A DNA stretch of 64,000 bases from Promicromonospora umidemergens. GTDB taxonomy: Bacteria > Actinomycetota > Actinomycetes > Actinomycetales > Cellulomonadaceae. This document shows positions 42,943 through 52,299 of the stretch, in pieces. Positions within the stretch are counted from its first letter, which is position 1. Every line of letters begins with the position of its first letter. The stretch lies in NCBI RefSeq assembly GCF_024171995.1, contig NZ_JAMTCT010000007.1, positions 1 through 64,000 on the forward strand, written 5' to 3'. The position numbers and the translations under genes were made by a program. Below the pieces are notes generated by a model. That model was not told the origin of the DNA. It saw nothing but the letters and a program-made list of their open reading frames with translations, and searched no databases.

Positions 42943-43657
42943 TCAGCGGGCCTCGAGGACGAAGAAGAGGAAGGACACGAAGCCGGTCCGCTCTCCGCTC
43001 GCGATGCGTGGCGGGAGAAGTTCGGACGGCGTGTCCGGGGAGGGTGCAGGTTCGGCCACGGACGCGATGTGGAACCCCGCAGCGGTGAAGGCGTCGGTCA
43101 TCGCGTGCAGGGGGCGGTGCCAGAACGTCAGCGTCCCTGGCTGGCCCGCGAACTCGTAGTCCTCCGAGTACTGCCGAGAAGCGAAGAGAAGCGAAATAGT
43201 CTTCGTCCGGGAAGAGGAAGGGGCGCACGAGCGGGTGGTTGACAGAGAGGATGAGGCGGCCGCCGGGCTTGAGGACCCGGTGCAGCTCGGTCAGCGGCGG
43301 CTGCCAGTCCTCGAGGTAGTGCAGAACGAGGGAGGCGACGACGTCGTCGAAGGTGTCGTCCGCGTAGGGCAGCGGCCGCGCGAGGTCTACGAGGGTCAGC
43401 GGGACGTCGTCGCCGAGCCTGCGGCGGGCGAGCTCGATCCTCGCGAGGCTGCCGTCGAACCCGGTCATCTCGGCGCCGCGGTCGCGCAGCTCGGCGGACA
43501 GCGGTCCGGAGCCGCAGCCCGCGTCCAGGATCTTGCGACCGCGCACGTCGCCCGCGAGTCGGAGCATGGCCGGTCGTTCGTACCAGGCGTTGAGCAGGCT
43601 CCCGGCGTTCTCGGCGTCGTAGCTGGCTGCGAACTCGTCGTAGTGGTCGGCCTTCAT
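42943..43657 (-). pseudogene. Class I SAM-dependent methyltransferase, frameshifted by a 10-bp duplication
   Basis: The first 155 or so residues are a normal methyltransferase (KADHYDEFAASYDAENAGSL, motif I LDAGCGSGPLSAELR, LPYADDTFDDVVASLVLHY, LKPGGRLILSVNHP). At 43176-43195 the sequence GAGAAGCGAA occurs twice in tandem. Beyond it the expected family sequence continues in another frame (QYSEDYEFAGQPGTLTFWH, RPLHAMTDAFTAAGFHIASV) to a TGA at 42943. Removing one repeat copy restores a 234-residue protein. Read as is, translation runs into an unrelated Arg/Pro-rich tail. It could be a recent inactivation, a switch or a sequencing error. Confidence 0.8.
43176..43195 (-). repeat. 10-bp tandem duplication causing the frameshift
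   Basis: Two exact adjacent copies of GAGAAGCGAA. One copy restores the methyltransferase reading frame. Confidence 0.85.
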
Positions 43658-43758
43658 CGGATCCCCTTCGACGGACGGTCCATGTCCCGCCTGACGCTAT
43701 CGGGAGGATCGCGTTGGCGGCTCAGACGGTGCATACGTACTGATCAGGGCAGCCCGGT

Positions 43759-46284
43759 TCACTGGCGAGGCTTAACCCGTCTGGTCGGGACGGCGCTCAG
43801 CGGATCTTCCGGCCACGGATGCCGGGGGTAGCGGGCTCGTAGGTCGGCTCGGACCTGGGGATAGGCCTGTCTCCAGAACGAGGCGAGATCGCTCGTGATC
43901 GCGACCGGTCGCTGTGCGGGCGACAACAGGTGCAGGACGACCGGGACACGACCGTCCGCGACGGCCGGCGTGGCGGTCCAGCCGAACACCTCCTGCAGCT
44001 TCACCGCGAGGACCGGCGGCTCGACGCCGTCGTACGCGAGCCGGACCTCAGAGCCCGAGGGGACTCGGAGCCGTTCCGGTGCAAGCTCGCCGAACCGGGC
44101 CGCCGCGGGCCACGGCAGCAGTCGCCTCAGGGCCGAGGCCACGTCGATGCGGGCAAGATCGCGCGCGGCCCGCACCGAGGCGAGCTCGGTACCCAGCCAG
44201 CCGTCGAGATCGGCCAGCAGCGCTTCGTCGTCGACGGCGGGCCACGGGGCGCCGAGGTGGGCGTGGCAGAACGCGAGCCGCTCCCGCAGGGCGAGGGCGG
44301 CCTCGGACCAGCGCAGCACGGACAGGCCGTTGCGCCGGAGGCCGTCGCGGACGGCCGCCTGGACGAGCAAGGGGTCGGGCTTCGCCAGCGGGACGTCGCC
44401 CAGCACGATCGCGCCGAGGGCCTCGACGCGCCGCGTCACGATCCGGCCGTCGTCCCAGCGGATCTGGTCCGTGGTGGAGAGAAGGTCGCCTGCGATGTCT
44501 CGGGCGGTCTGCTCGTCGATCGGCGCCGCGGAACGGATCCTGGCGTCGGCGCGACCGGGTGCCCGGTCGGCGACCGCGATCGCCAGCCAGGTCGTGGTCC
44601 GCAGCGGCGACTGCGGATCCAGCGCGGCACCCGTGCCGCCGGACATCTGGTAGGTCGCCGAGTCGGTCCCCCGGGCCCGCGCGATCCGGTCCGGATACGC
44701 CAGCCCCACGACGATCCCCACCGCGAGATCATCAGGTACTCCGCGCGTCCCCCGGCCGGCCTGCCCACCCGACGGGTCGCCGGTACTCGCACCTCGGCCG
44801 AGACGCTTCGCCTCTTCTCGCCAACGGGCCGTTGCTCCGCGGTCCTCGCCACGGCGCAGGGCCCGCCAGCGGGCCGGTAGATCGTCGCCGAAGCTACGGC
44901 CGGAGTCGTCCGAGAGCATCGCGACGATCTCGCGAGCCCGGTCGGCGCCGACCCGCGGCGTGCCGTCCAGCAGCGCACGAGCAAGGCGAGGATGCGCCCC
45001 GATCGCCGTCATCCGCCGGCCCCGCTCGGTGATCCGGCCGTCGTCGTCGGTGGCATCGATGCGGCGCAGCAGCTCGGTGGCCGCGGTCATCGCCGGCGTC
45101 GGCGGCGCGTCGAGCAAGGTCAGACCGGCACCAGCGGGCGCACCCCACGCCGCGAGGTCGAGGGCGAAGGCCGCCAGGTCGGCGATCGCGATCTCCGGCG
45201 CCGCATGATCGTCGAGACGCGCGTGGTCGGTCGCGGACCAGCACCGATAGACCCGGCCGGGCGCCTCCCGCCCGGCGCGGCCCGCTCGCTGGTCGGCCGA
45301 CGACTTCGAGACCCGGCAGGTGACCAGCGCACCGAGGCCGCGGGACTGATCGGTCCGCGGCTCCCGGGCAAGACCAGCGTCGACCACGACCCTGACCCCT
45401 GGCACGGTCAGCGAGCTCTCCGCGACCGACGTCGTCACCACTATCCGACGGGTGGCGGACGGCGCCAGGGCGCGGTCCTGCTCAGCGCGTGACTGGCGGC
45501 CGAACAACGGCAGGACGTTCTGCCCGGCCAACCGGCGGGTCACCCCGTTGATCTCCCCCTCCCCCGGGACGAACACGAGGATGTCGCCCTCGTTCTCGGT
45601 CAGTGCACGCCGGACGACGGCGGCGACGTGGTCCAGCAGGCGCGGGTCTACCCGCCCACCGGGCAGCAACGGCACGGGGACCGGGGGCGGCGCCCACTCG
45701 ACCGCGACGTCGAACAGTGCGGCGGACGCGGTGACCACGGGCGCCGGGACGTCGGTGCCCAGCGCGCGGCTCAGCCGGACCGTGTCCGCCGTTGCCGACG
45801 TCGCGACGATCGCCAGGTCGTCCCGAAGGTTCGCCCGGATGTCGACGCAGAGCGCGAGCAGCAGATCGGCGTCGAGGTGCCGCTCGTGGCACTCGTCGAT
45901 CACGATCGCGGCGACCCCTGGCAGCTCCGGGTCCCGCTGCAGACGCCGGACGAGGAGCCCTGTCGTCACCACCTCGACACGGAGTCCCTTGCCGCCGCTG
46001 CGTTCACCGCGCATCGCATAGCCGATCCGCTGCCCGAGCGGTTCGCCGACGAGCATCGCCAGCCGGGCCGCCGCCGCGCGGGTCGCCATCCTGCGCGGCT
46101 CGGCGACGAGGATCGTGCCCTCGAGCGCGTCGGCCAGCGCGAGCGGCAGCAGCGAGGTCTTCCCCGACCCGGGCGGCGCGACCAGCACAGCGGTGCCGCG
46201 GGACCGCACCGCGTCGACCGTCGCAGGCAGGACGGCCCGGACGGGCAGGTCCGCCCCGGGCACCGACGATTCAGGCAGCAGCAC
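43759..46284 (-). CDS. hrpB: ATP-dependent helicase HrpB
   Basis: An approximately 841-residue DExH-box helicase. Walker A is VLVAPPGSGKTSLLPL, motif II is IVIDECHERHLDADLLLAL, motif III is ATSATAD and motif VI is SSADQRAGRAGREAPGRVYR. The helicase-associated and HrpB C-terminal domains follow (LRRLLPWPAAARFGELAPER, VLHLLSPAQRPVAITSDLAS, YPQVRADLRARYPRHPWPED). Its cellular role in bacteria is not settled, with RNA processing or stress proposed. GTG 46284 (MLLPESSVPG) gives near-usual length; the same frame is open to 46392. Confidence 0.9.
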   Translation of the reverse strand: MLLPESSVPGADLPVRAVLPATVDAVRSRGTAVLVAPPGSGKTSLLPLALADALEGTILVAEPRRMATRAAAARLAMLVGEPLGQRIGYAMRGERSGGKGLRVEVVTTGLLVRRLQRDPELPGVAAIVIDECHERHLDADLLLALCVDIRANLRDDLAIVATSATADTVRLSRALGTDVPAPVVTASAALFDVAVEWAPPPVPVPLLPGGRVDPRLLDHVAAVVRRALTENEGDILVFVPGEGEINGVTRRLAGQNVLPLFGRQSRAEQDRALAPSATRRIVVTTSVAESSLTVPGVRVVVDAGLAREPRTDQSRGLGALVTCRVSKSSADQRAGRAGREAPGRVYRCWSATDHARLDDHAAPEIAIADLAAFALDLAAWGAPAGAGLTLLDAPPTPAMTAATELLRRIDATDDDGRITERGRRMTAIGAHPRLARALLDGTPRVGADRAREIVAMLSDDSGRSFGDDLPARWRALRRGEDRGATARWREEAKRLGRGASTGDPSGGQAGRGTRGVPDDLAVGIVVGLAYPDRIARARGTDSATYQMSGGTGAALDPQSPLRTTTWLAIAVADRAPGRADARIRSAAPIDEQTARDIAGDLLSTTDQIRWDDGRIVTRRVEALGAIVLGDVPLAKPDPLLVQAAVRDGLRRNGLSVLRWSEAALALRERLAFCHAHLGAPWPAVDDEALLADLDGWLGTELASVRAARDLARIDVASALRRLLPWPAAARFGELAPERLRVPSGSEVRLAYDGVEPPVLAVKLQEVFGWTATPAVADGRVPVVLHLLSPAQRPVAITSDLASFWRQAYPQVRADLRARYPRHPWPEDPLSAVPTRRVKPRQ

Positions 46285-46448
46285 GACCCGACCGTAGCCG
46301 ACCGCCGCCGCTGAGCTCCTCACCCGCCCGCGAGCGGATTCACCCACGCCACCGAACATCGTCCTGAAGTCGGCGTACCGGGCTCGTCTCACCCGAGGCC
46401 TACAGCCTTCGGGACCAGTCCCGGAGGCACTGCCCTACCGTCACGTGG

Positions 46449-47015
46449 ATGAGGCTCATCCTGCCCGCGACGACGTACGCAGTACTTCTTGCTGCCATCT
46501 TGACGGCCTGCTCCCCCGGCTCTGGATCGCCCAGCCAGGAGCCTTCGGAGGCATCGCCGACCCCCAGCGCGACGGTCCAGCGTCCCATCGGACCGCCACC
46601 CGAGGAGCTACCGGACACGCTCGACCTCGCCGCCCTCAAGGCTGAGCCGTGCCTGGCCCTCAGCGACGCGGACCTGGACCAGCTCGACGCCGGCCTCGCG
46701 GTACCCATGGATGACGTCGAGCGCCCGGCATGCATGTGGATGGGGCCACAACGGACGGTGAGCTTCGTGCCGCACACAGCTGTCGACCAGACCGCCGATC
46801 GGGAAGCTCGCGAGGTGATGAGCGAGAGCACGATCGACGGGCACCGCGCACTCGTCGGCATCTACATCAAGGACCGCGGCTGTGTCGTGCACGTCAGTCA
46901 CGAGAAGGGCACCTCGCTGGAGTTCGCCGAGCACTGGGACGGGACCAGGCCGTCAGGACGAACCTGCGCCCGAGCCGCAGACTTCGCGAGCGCGGTGCTC
47001 AGCAATCTCGGCTAG
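46449..47015 (+). CDS. DUF3558-like lipoprotein
   Basis: A 188-residue lipoprotein. The signal peptide ends in the lipobox LTAC with Cys21, followed by a Ser/Pro/Glu-rich linker (SPGSGSPSQEPSEASPTPSA). The folded part has ALKAEPCLALSDADLDQLDA, PACMWMGPQRTVSFVP and CVVHVSHEKG, with paired cysteines as in DUF3558 family proteins of mycobacterial and actinobacterial envelopes. Function is unknown. ATG 46449 is 57 bp from the divergent hrpB frame, and its leader has no clear ribosome site. Confidence 0.7.
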   Translation: MRLILPATTYAVLLAAILTACSPGSGSPSQEPSEASPTPSATVQRPIGPPPEELPDTLDLAALKAEPCLALSDADLDQLDAGLAVPMDDVERPACMWMGPQRTVSFVPHTAVDQTADREAREVMSESTIDGHRALVGIYIKDRGCVVHVSHEKGTSLEFAEHWDGTRPSGRTCARAADFASAVLSNLG

Positions 47016-47380
47016 CGACGGCTGGCCGCAGCACGCGGGAGAAAAGACGTTCGCGTCCGACAGGACACCCCGCGGCCACAGCGGACCGCCCGGGTCGCGA
47101 CCTTCCGGGCCAGGTCACAGGATGATGCCCCTCAGTTCGGCCGTCTTCGCGTTCTTGATCCGGGCTGACCCGTCCACTCGTCCTTCAGATGCGTCGAGAG
47201 CCACCGCGTAATCCTTGGCCGATCAGCCGATCGTCTGGGCACACTGTCAGGCATGCGCCTCGACCTGACAGAGCCCTTCGCGGGGGTCCGCGCGGGATCG
47301 GACCTGCTGGAGCAGCGAACTGCCGGACGACCATGCACGAAAGGCCGGCTGCGGATGAGCCGGGATGGAGGAGGCGCTCG
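47016..47380. other. Non-coding stretch upstream of methyltransferase gene
   Basis: In these 365 bases I see no credible gene; the open frame continuing upstream from 47381 encodes Arg/Pro-rich sequence. There is a hairpin at 47244-47271 (CTGTCAGG/CCTGACAG, 12-nt loop). GGAGGAGG just before 47381 is the ribosome site of the next gene. Confidence 0.5.
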
Positions 47381-48127
47381 ATGAGTGAAGCGTTCTACTC
47401 GCACGCGAGGCTGTACGACCTGATGTTCCCGGGCGGTGGGCCCGCGGTCGACTTCTACCGGGCCGACGCCAACCGGCAGGGCGGGCGGGTGCTGGAGCTC
47501 GGGTGCGGCACCGGGAACAAGCTGATCCCTGTCGCGTCCGACGGGCAGCCGTGCGTCGGCCTGGACTTCTCGGCAGACATGCTGACTGAGGCGCAGCGTA
47601 AAGCGCATGAGCGCGGTGTCGCGGTGGAGTGGATCCAGGGCGACATGCGCGACTTCGATCTGGGCCGCACCTTCGACTACGTGTTCATCGCTGCCAACTC
47701 GCTGCTGCATCTGCATGAAGCCGAGGATCTGGTCAGCTGCTTCCGGTCGGTTCGACGACACCTGGCACCTGGCGCACGGTTCGTCTTCAATGTCTTCAAC
47801 CCGAGCGTGCGGCTGCTTGCCGACGCCGATGGGGTGCGCCGCACCCGGAAGTCGTTGTCGTTCGTGGACCCTGACCGTGGCGACGTCAGCGTGGACGTCG
47901 CTGAGACCTACGATGCGGCCACGCAGGTCACGCGCGGGACGTGGTACCTCTCGACCGGCTCCGAGCCCGACTTCGTCGTCGCACCGCTCGAGATCAGGAG
48001 CATCTTCCCGCAGGAGCTGCCGCTGCTCCTCTCGCTCGGCGGCCTTGAGCTCGTCGAGCGCCTCGGCGACTGGTCGGGTCTCCCGTTCGCCGGTGATGCG
48101 CCGCTCCAGCTCTGCATCTGCGAGTAG
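47381..48127 (+). CDS. Class I SAM-dependent methyltransferase
   Basis: A 248-residue protein. SAM-binding motif I is VLELGCGTGNKLIPVA, motif II CVGLDFSADMLTEAQ, then VEWIQGDMRDFDLGRTFDYV (motif for adenine contact) and FIAANSLLHLHEAEDLVS. The C-terminal half is a beta-rich substrate cap (RGTWYLSTGSEPDFVVAPLE). The substrate is unknown. ATG 47381 has GGAGGAGG upstream. It converges on the response-regulator gene with a 6-bp gap and no terminator. Confidence 0.88.
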   Translation: MSEAFYSHARLYDLMFPGGGPAVDFYRADANRQGGRVLELGCGTGNKLIPVASDGQPCVGLDFSADMLTEAQRKAHERGVAVEWIQGDMRDFDLGRTFDYVFIAANSLLHLHEAEDLVSCFRSVRRHLAPGARFVFNVFNPSVRLLADADGVRRTRKSLSFVDPDRGDVSVDVAETYDAATQVTRGTWYLSTGSEPDFVVAPLEIRSIFPQELPLLLSLGGLELVERLGDWSGLPFAGDAPLQLCICE

Positions 48128-48133
48128 TCGAGC

Positions 48134-48802
48134 TCAGAGCAGGCCGGCGTCGCGTATCCGCAGTGCGATGGTCACGCGGTTGTCGGTCTCGAGCTTGAGG
48201 AAGATGCGGGTCACCGTCGCCTTGACGGTGGGGACGCTGATGAACAGCCGCGTGGCGATCTCTGCGTTGCTCGCCCCGCGGGAGATCTCCATGGCGACGT
48301 CGAGCTCGCGCGCTGTCAGGACGTCGAGCCGGGCCCGGGCGCTCTCCCGCTTCACGCCGTCGGCCGTGCCGGCGGTCGCCGCCGTGATCACCTGACGGGC
48401 AACGGTCGGCGACATGACGGGCTCGCCGTCGGACACGGACCGGATGGCCGCGATCACCTTGTCGGGTGCGGCGTCCTTCAGGATGTAACCCGACACACCG
48501 GCGGCGAGGGCACGCAGCACCAGGTCGTCCACGTGGAACGTGGTCAGCATGATGATCGCGGGCGGGTCGGGCCGCCGGAGCAGGCCTTCGGCCGTCGTGA
48601 CGCCGTCCTGGACGGGCATACGGACGTCCATGAGCACCACGTCGGGCGCGAGATCGCGGGTCGCGATCTCGGCCTCGATCCCGTCAGCGGCTTCGCCGAC
48701 GATCTCGATATCGTTCTCACCGCCGAGAATCAGGCTGAGGCCGCGGCGTACGAGTGGATCGTCGTCGACGAGCAGGAGGCGGATCACGCGGTCACGCTCC
48801 AT
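48134..48802 (-). CDS. NarL/FixJ-type response regulator
   Basis: A 222-residue two-domain regulator. The receiver has the acidic pocket LLLVDDDPLVRRGLSLIL, the phospho-acceptor Asp59 in VVLMDVRMP and the conserved Lys in GVSGYILKDAAPDK. The LuxR-type helix-turn-helix is LTARELDVAMEISRGASNAE, IATRLFISVPTVKATVTRIF. Its start overlaps the kinase gene (ATG 48802, with GGAGG upstream; GTG 48787 with a 4-bp overlap is the alternative). It probably controls the divergent ABC transporter operon. Confidence 0.93.
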   Translation of the reverse strand: MERDRVIRLLLVDDDPLVRRGLSLILGGENDIEIVGEAADGIEAEIATRDLAPDVVLMDVRMPVQDGVTTAEGLLRRPDPPAIIMLTTFHVDDLVLRALAAGVSGYILKDAAPDKVIAAIRSVSDGEPVMSPTVARQVITAATAGTADGVKRESARARLDVLTARELDVAMEISRGASNAEIATRLFISVPTVKATVTRIFLKLETDNRVTIALRIRDAGLL

Positions 48803-49920
48803 GGCAGAGATGCCTCCACGACGAATCGGTCGCCGTCGTTGTGATGGGTCAGGGTGCCGCCGAGGAGTGCCGCTCGCTCACCGAGCCCGATGAGTCCTAG
48901 CCCGTCGGAGGATACGGGCAGCTCACCCGGGGAGCCCGCCACGTTCGTCACGCGGACCTCGACGGAGGTCCCGCACGCACCGCTCAGCTCGACGGTCACG
49001 GGCGCGCCCGGTGCGTGCTTGCGTGCGTTGGTCAGGGCCTCCTGCACGATGCGGTAGACGTGCCTGCCCACCTGCGGGGGCAGCTGCTCGACCTGCTCGA
49101 GGGCCGCGCGGTACTCGACGCGCTGGCCCGCCTCCCGCACCTCGGAGACGAGCGCGGCCAGGTCGCCGAAGGAGGGCTGCGGGCCACCCAGCGGGTCCTC
49201 CTCGCGCAGCGAGCCGAGGGTGCCGCGCAGCTCCTCGAGCGAGGCATGGGCGTTGTCCCGGATGATCGCCGCCGCCTGGCGGACCTCGTCGGCGGTCAGG
49301 TCGGTACGGTGCGCGAGCGCGCCGGCGTGCAGCGACAGGATCGACAGCCGGTGGGCGAGCACGTCGTGCATCTCGCGCGCGATCCTCGCCCGTTCTCCCG
49401 CCCGCGCACGCTCCAGCCCGTCGCGGCGCTCCCCTTCCCGCCGTCGTTCCTCCGACAGCGCAAGGTCCCGCGTGCTCCGCAGATACAGGCCGAAGCCGAC
49501 CAGGCACGCGATCGTCACGGCGCCGCCGATCCCGGCCACCAGGGTGGCGTCCCCCCATTCCCATCCGTCGTCGACGAACGAGGTGCCGATGAACGCGAAC
49601 CACTGCACCACGCAGGCCACGGCGACACGCCGGACGTCGCGGTGGGTGGCGAGCGAAACGAGGGCGACGGACGCGGCACCCGTGGCCGAGCCTGACCAGG
49701 TAGTGAGCACGGCGGTCACGACTGCGATGGTGAACGGCAGCCGCCGGCGCCAGCGCAGCAGGATCAGGCCGACCACTCCGAGGGCGACGTCGAGCGCGCC
49801 CATCGGCCACTCGGCGAAGCCCTGCGCGACGAGGAACACCCAGCCGAACCCGATGAGCGCCAGGGGGACCGACGCGATGGCGTAGCGCAGAAGCTCTTGC
49901 CGGCCAGTGAGGGGTCTCAT
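48784..49920 (-). CDS. Sensor histidine kinase, HisKA_3 type
   Basis: A 378-residue membrane kinase. Residues 1-150 contain about five membrane helices (IASVPLALIGFGWVFLVAQG, ALDVALGVVGLILLRW, PFTIAVVTAVLTTWSGSA, VAVACVVQWFAFIGTSF, VAGIGGAVTIACLVGFGLYL) with very short loops, so it senses in or at the membrane. The phospho-acceptor is His185 in RIAREMHDVLAHRLS. The ATPase domain shows VQEALTNARKHAPGAPV and DGLGLIGLGERAALLGGTL. This short-loop form is common beside ABC exporters responding to envelope stress or antibiotics. Confidence 0.93.
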   Translation of the reverse strand: MRPLTGRQELLRYAIASVPLALIGFGWVFLVAQGFAEWPMGALDVALGVVGLILLRWRRRLPFTIAVVTAVLTTWSGSATGAASVALVSLATHRDVRRVAVACVVQWFAFIGTSFVDDGWEWGDATLVAGIGGAVTIACLVGFGLYLRSTRDLALSEERRREGERRDGLERARAGERARIAREMHDVLAHRLSILSLHAGALAHRTDLTADEVRQAAAIIRDNAHASLEELRGTLGSLREEDPLGGPQPSFGDLAALVSEVREAGQRVEYRAALEQVEQLPPQVGRHVYRIVQEALTNARKHAPGAPVTVELSGACGTSVEVRVTNVAGSPGELPVSSDGLGLIGLGERAALLGGTLTHHNDGDRFVVEASLPWSVTA

Positions 49921-50082
49921 CGCGACCGATCGTAGGCAGCCGGTGGGGCCGGTGCCCAGCGACCTGGGGCTACGGTCCGATAGACCGACGTCGACGATCC
50001 GGCCGGCTCAAAGGAGACCTGCACCATCCGGTATGGCCAAGGGTCCGTAGCACCCGCGACCCGCGGCGGGTGGACTGGACTC

Positions 50083-50790
50083 ATGATCACATTCGACCAC
50101 GTCACCAAGCGCTACGGCGCCACACTCGCACTCGACGACGTCTCGTTCGAGGTGCCGGCGAGCTCCATCACGGGCTTCCTCGGGCCCAACGGAGCGGGCA
50201 AGACCACCGCGATGCGGATCCTCCTCGGCCACACCCGGTCCTCGGGCAGAGCGACGATCGACGGGCAGCAGTACGCGGGGATCAGCAACCCCGCGGGAAC
50301 GGTGGGCGCCCTCCTCGACGCGCAGGCGGTCCACCCCGGCCGCACCGGCGCCGAGACGCTGGCCATCGCCGCGGCGATGATCGGTGTCCACCGGCGACGC
50401 ATCGGGGAGGTGCTCGATCTCGCCGGCCTCTCCGTCGCCGAGAGCCGGCGCACGGTCAAGGGCTACTCGCTCGGTATGCGCCAGCGCCTCGGGATAGCCC
50501 AGGCCCTCCTGGGCGCACCGAGAGCGCTCGTGCTCGACGAACCGGCGAACGGCCTCGACCCGCAGGGCATCCGGGCCATCCGCGACCTGCTGCGTGCCGT
50601 CGCCGACGACGGGTGCGCCGTGCTGCTGAGCTCCCATCTGCTGCACGAGGTGGCGCAGCTTGCCGACCGCGTCGTCATCATCGGCCGCGGCCGCATCCTT
50701 GACGACACCCCGGTCGACCACAGCACGACGCAGGACCTGGAGAGCCGCTACTTCGCTCTCACCTCGACAGATGATCGGAGCGCAGCATGA
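50083..50790 (+). CDS. ABC transporter ATP-binding protein
   Basis: A 235-residue ATPase. Walker A is GPNGAGKTTAMR. The Q-loop region follows; the signature here is YSLGMRQRLGIAQALLGAPR, with LGMRQ replacing the usual LSGGQ, as in ABC-2 exporters of the BcrA type. Walker B is ALVLDEPANGLDP and the switch His is in LLSSHLLHEVAQLADRV. It faces the two-component genes across 162 bp and overlaps its permease by 4 bp. It probably exports or detoxifies an envelope-active compound. Confidence 0.92.
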   Translation: MITFDHVTKRYGATLALDDVSFEVPASSITGFLGPNGAGKTTAMRILLGHTRSSGRATIDGQQYAGISNPAGTVGALLDAQAVHPGRTGAETLAIAAAMIGVHRRRIGEVLDLAGLSVAESRRTVKGYSLGMRQRLGIAQALLGAPRALVLDEPANGLDPQGIRAIRDLLRAVADDGCAVLLSSHLLHEVAQLADRVVIIGRGRILDDTPVDHSTTQDLESRYFALTSTDDRSAA

Positions 50791-51572
50791 GCAGCACGAC
50801 CGTTACCCCCGCCGGCGAGGTACGCGCGGAGAGTGGCCCCTCACGCACCGTCCCGTTCACCCGTGTGGCCGCCGTAGAGATGCGCAAGCTCGCCGACACC
50901 CGGACAGCGCTCGTGCTCCTGACGCTGCTCGTGCTCAGCGCCGTCGGCGCGATGATCATCAACGCCGCCTACTTCACGCAGGACGTCCAGGACGTCGCCA
51001 GCAGCGCGGCGCTCACCCTGGGCCTGTTCCTCCCGGTGCTCGGGATCGTCTCGGTGACGAGCGAGTGGAGCAAGCGCACAGCGCTCACGACCTTCGCCCT
51101 CGAACCACGCCGCTGGCGCGTGCTCGTCGCCAAGGCCGTCGCCGGGACCGTGGTGGCGGTCGCCACCAGCGCCCTGATGATCGTGCTCGCCTACCCGACG
51201 ACCGCCGTCGCCGCCGCAGTGCGCGGCGTGGAGGCGGACTTCACGCTCGACCCGGTGGCCCTCGCCGCCTGGACCGCCGTCAGCGTCCTGTTCACCCTCT
51301 GCGGTATCGCACTGGGCTCCATGCTGCTCAACGCTGGGGCATCGATCGTCGTCTACTTCGTGGCCTCGATCGCCTGGGGCTTCATCGGACTGACCGGAGA
51401 TCTCGGCAGCACGCTCGCGGGCTGGCTCGACCTGAACGTCACGACCGTCCCGCTGGCCGGCGGCGAGATGAGCACCGACGCGGTCGGCCCGCTCCTCGCC
51501 TCGACCGGCCTGTGGGTCGCGGGGCCCTTCCTCCTCGGCCTCCTTCGCGTGCACCGGATGGAGCTTCGATGA
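50787..51572 (+). CDS. ABC-2 type permease
   Basis: A 261-residue membrane protein. A short cytoplasmic N-terminus (VAAVEMRKLADTRTALVLL, the ABC-2 coupling helix) leads into six helices, among them LLTLLVLSAVGAMIINAAYF, AALTLGLFLPVLGIVSVTSE, TVVAVATSALMIVLAYPTTA and AASVLFTLCGIALGSML-like segments. It is coupled to the ATPase gene by ATGA overlap and to the next gene the same way. The substrate is unknown. Confidence 0.9.
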   Translation: MSSTTVTPAGEVRAESGPSRTVPFTRVAAVEMRKLADTRTALVLLTLLVLSAVGAMIINAAYFTQDVQDVASSAALTLGLFLPVLGIVSVTSEWSKRTALTTFALEPRRWRVLVAKAVAGTVVAVATSALMIVLAYPTTAVAAAVRGVEADFTLDPVALAAWTAVSVLFTLCGIALGSMLLNAGASIVVYFVASIAWGFIGLTGDLGSTLAGWLDLNVTTVPLAGGEMSTDAVGPLLASTGLWVAGPFLLGLLRVHRMELR

Positions 51573-52168
51573 GCGACCCCGACGAGGTGACCATGACCAG
51601 CTCCGCCGTCCAGCACCTGCCGCGCTTCTTCGTCAAGCAGCACTTCACCGTGCTGGTCAACCGCTACACGATCGTCGAGGCGCTCGACGACGGGTCGGAG
51701 GGTCGGATGCTCGCGTTCGCCCAGCAGAAGCGGCTCGCGGTGCGCGAGAAGGTGACCTTCTACGAGGACGAGGCGAGGACCCGGCCGCTGTTCGGCTTCC
51801 GCGCACGGCAGCTGATCGACGTCGCGGCGGCCTACGACGTCACCACCGCCGACGGGTCCGCGATCGGATCCTTCGAGAAGGACTTCGCCGCGAGCCTGAT
51901 CCGCTCCAGCTTTCACCTCCGGGCCCCTGCACTGGAGGCCTACGGCCAGGAGCGCAGCACGCTCGTCGCAATCCTGCGCCGCGTGGCCGAGCTCCCGCTG
52001 CCCGTCCACTTCACGTTCCGCGACACGGGGACGGGTGCGCCCGTCCTGACCAGCGAGCGGCAGCTCAGCCTGCGCGACCGGTACACCGTCGAGGTGCCCG
52101 ACGCCCGGGTGGACTTCCGGCTCGCCGCCTCGGTCGCCGTCGGCGTCGACGCGCTGCTGGGGCGGTGA
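51569..52168 (+). CDS. LURP-one/Tubby C-terminal-like (DUF567, YxjI-type) protein
   Basis: A 199-residue soluble beta-rich protein. The pattern FFVKQHFTVLVNRYTIVEAL, DGSEGRMLAFAQQKRLAVRE, KVTFYEDEARTRPLFGFRAR and YDVTTADGSAIGSFEKDF is that of scramblase/tubby-like folds of the LURP-one family. These probably bind membrane phosphoinositides or lipids. It is the third gene of the ABC operon (ATGA overlap), an unusual partner, and may localise or assist the transporter. Confidence 0.8.
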   Translation: MSDPDEVTMTSSAVQHLPRFFVKQHFTVLVNRYTIVEALDDGSEGRMLAFAQQKRLAVREKVTFYEDEARTRPLFGFRARQLIDVAAAYDVTTADGSAIGSFEKDFAASLIRSSFHLRAPALEAYGQERSTLVAILRRVAELPLPVHFTFRDTGTGAPVLTSERQLSLRDRYTVEVPDARVDFRLAASVAVGVDALLGR

Positions 52169-52299
52169 CGGCCGCTGTCCCCCGTGAGAGTACAGAGAAG
52201 TGTCCACATCAAGGGGATTTGTGGCGCAGCCATCTTCCATAGGTTCATCGGTAGCGGCGTCAGCACGTCGTGACACATCAAGAGCTGGAGGGCACGACG

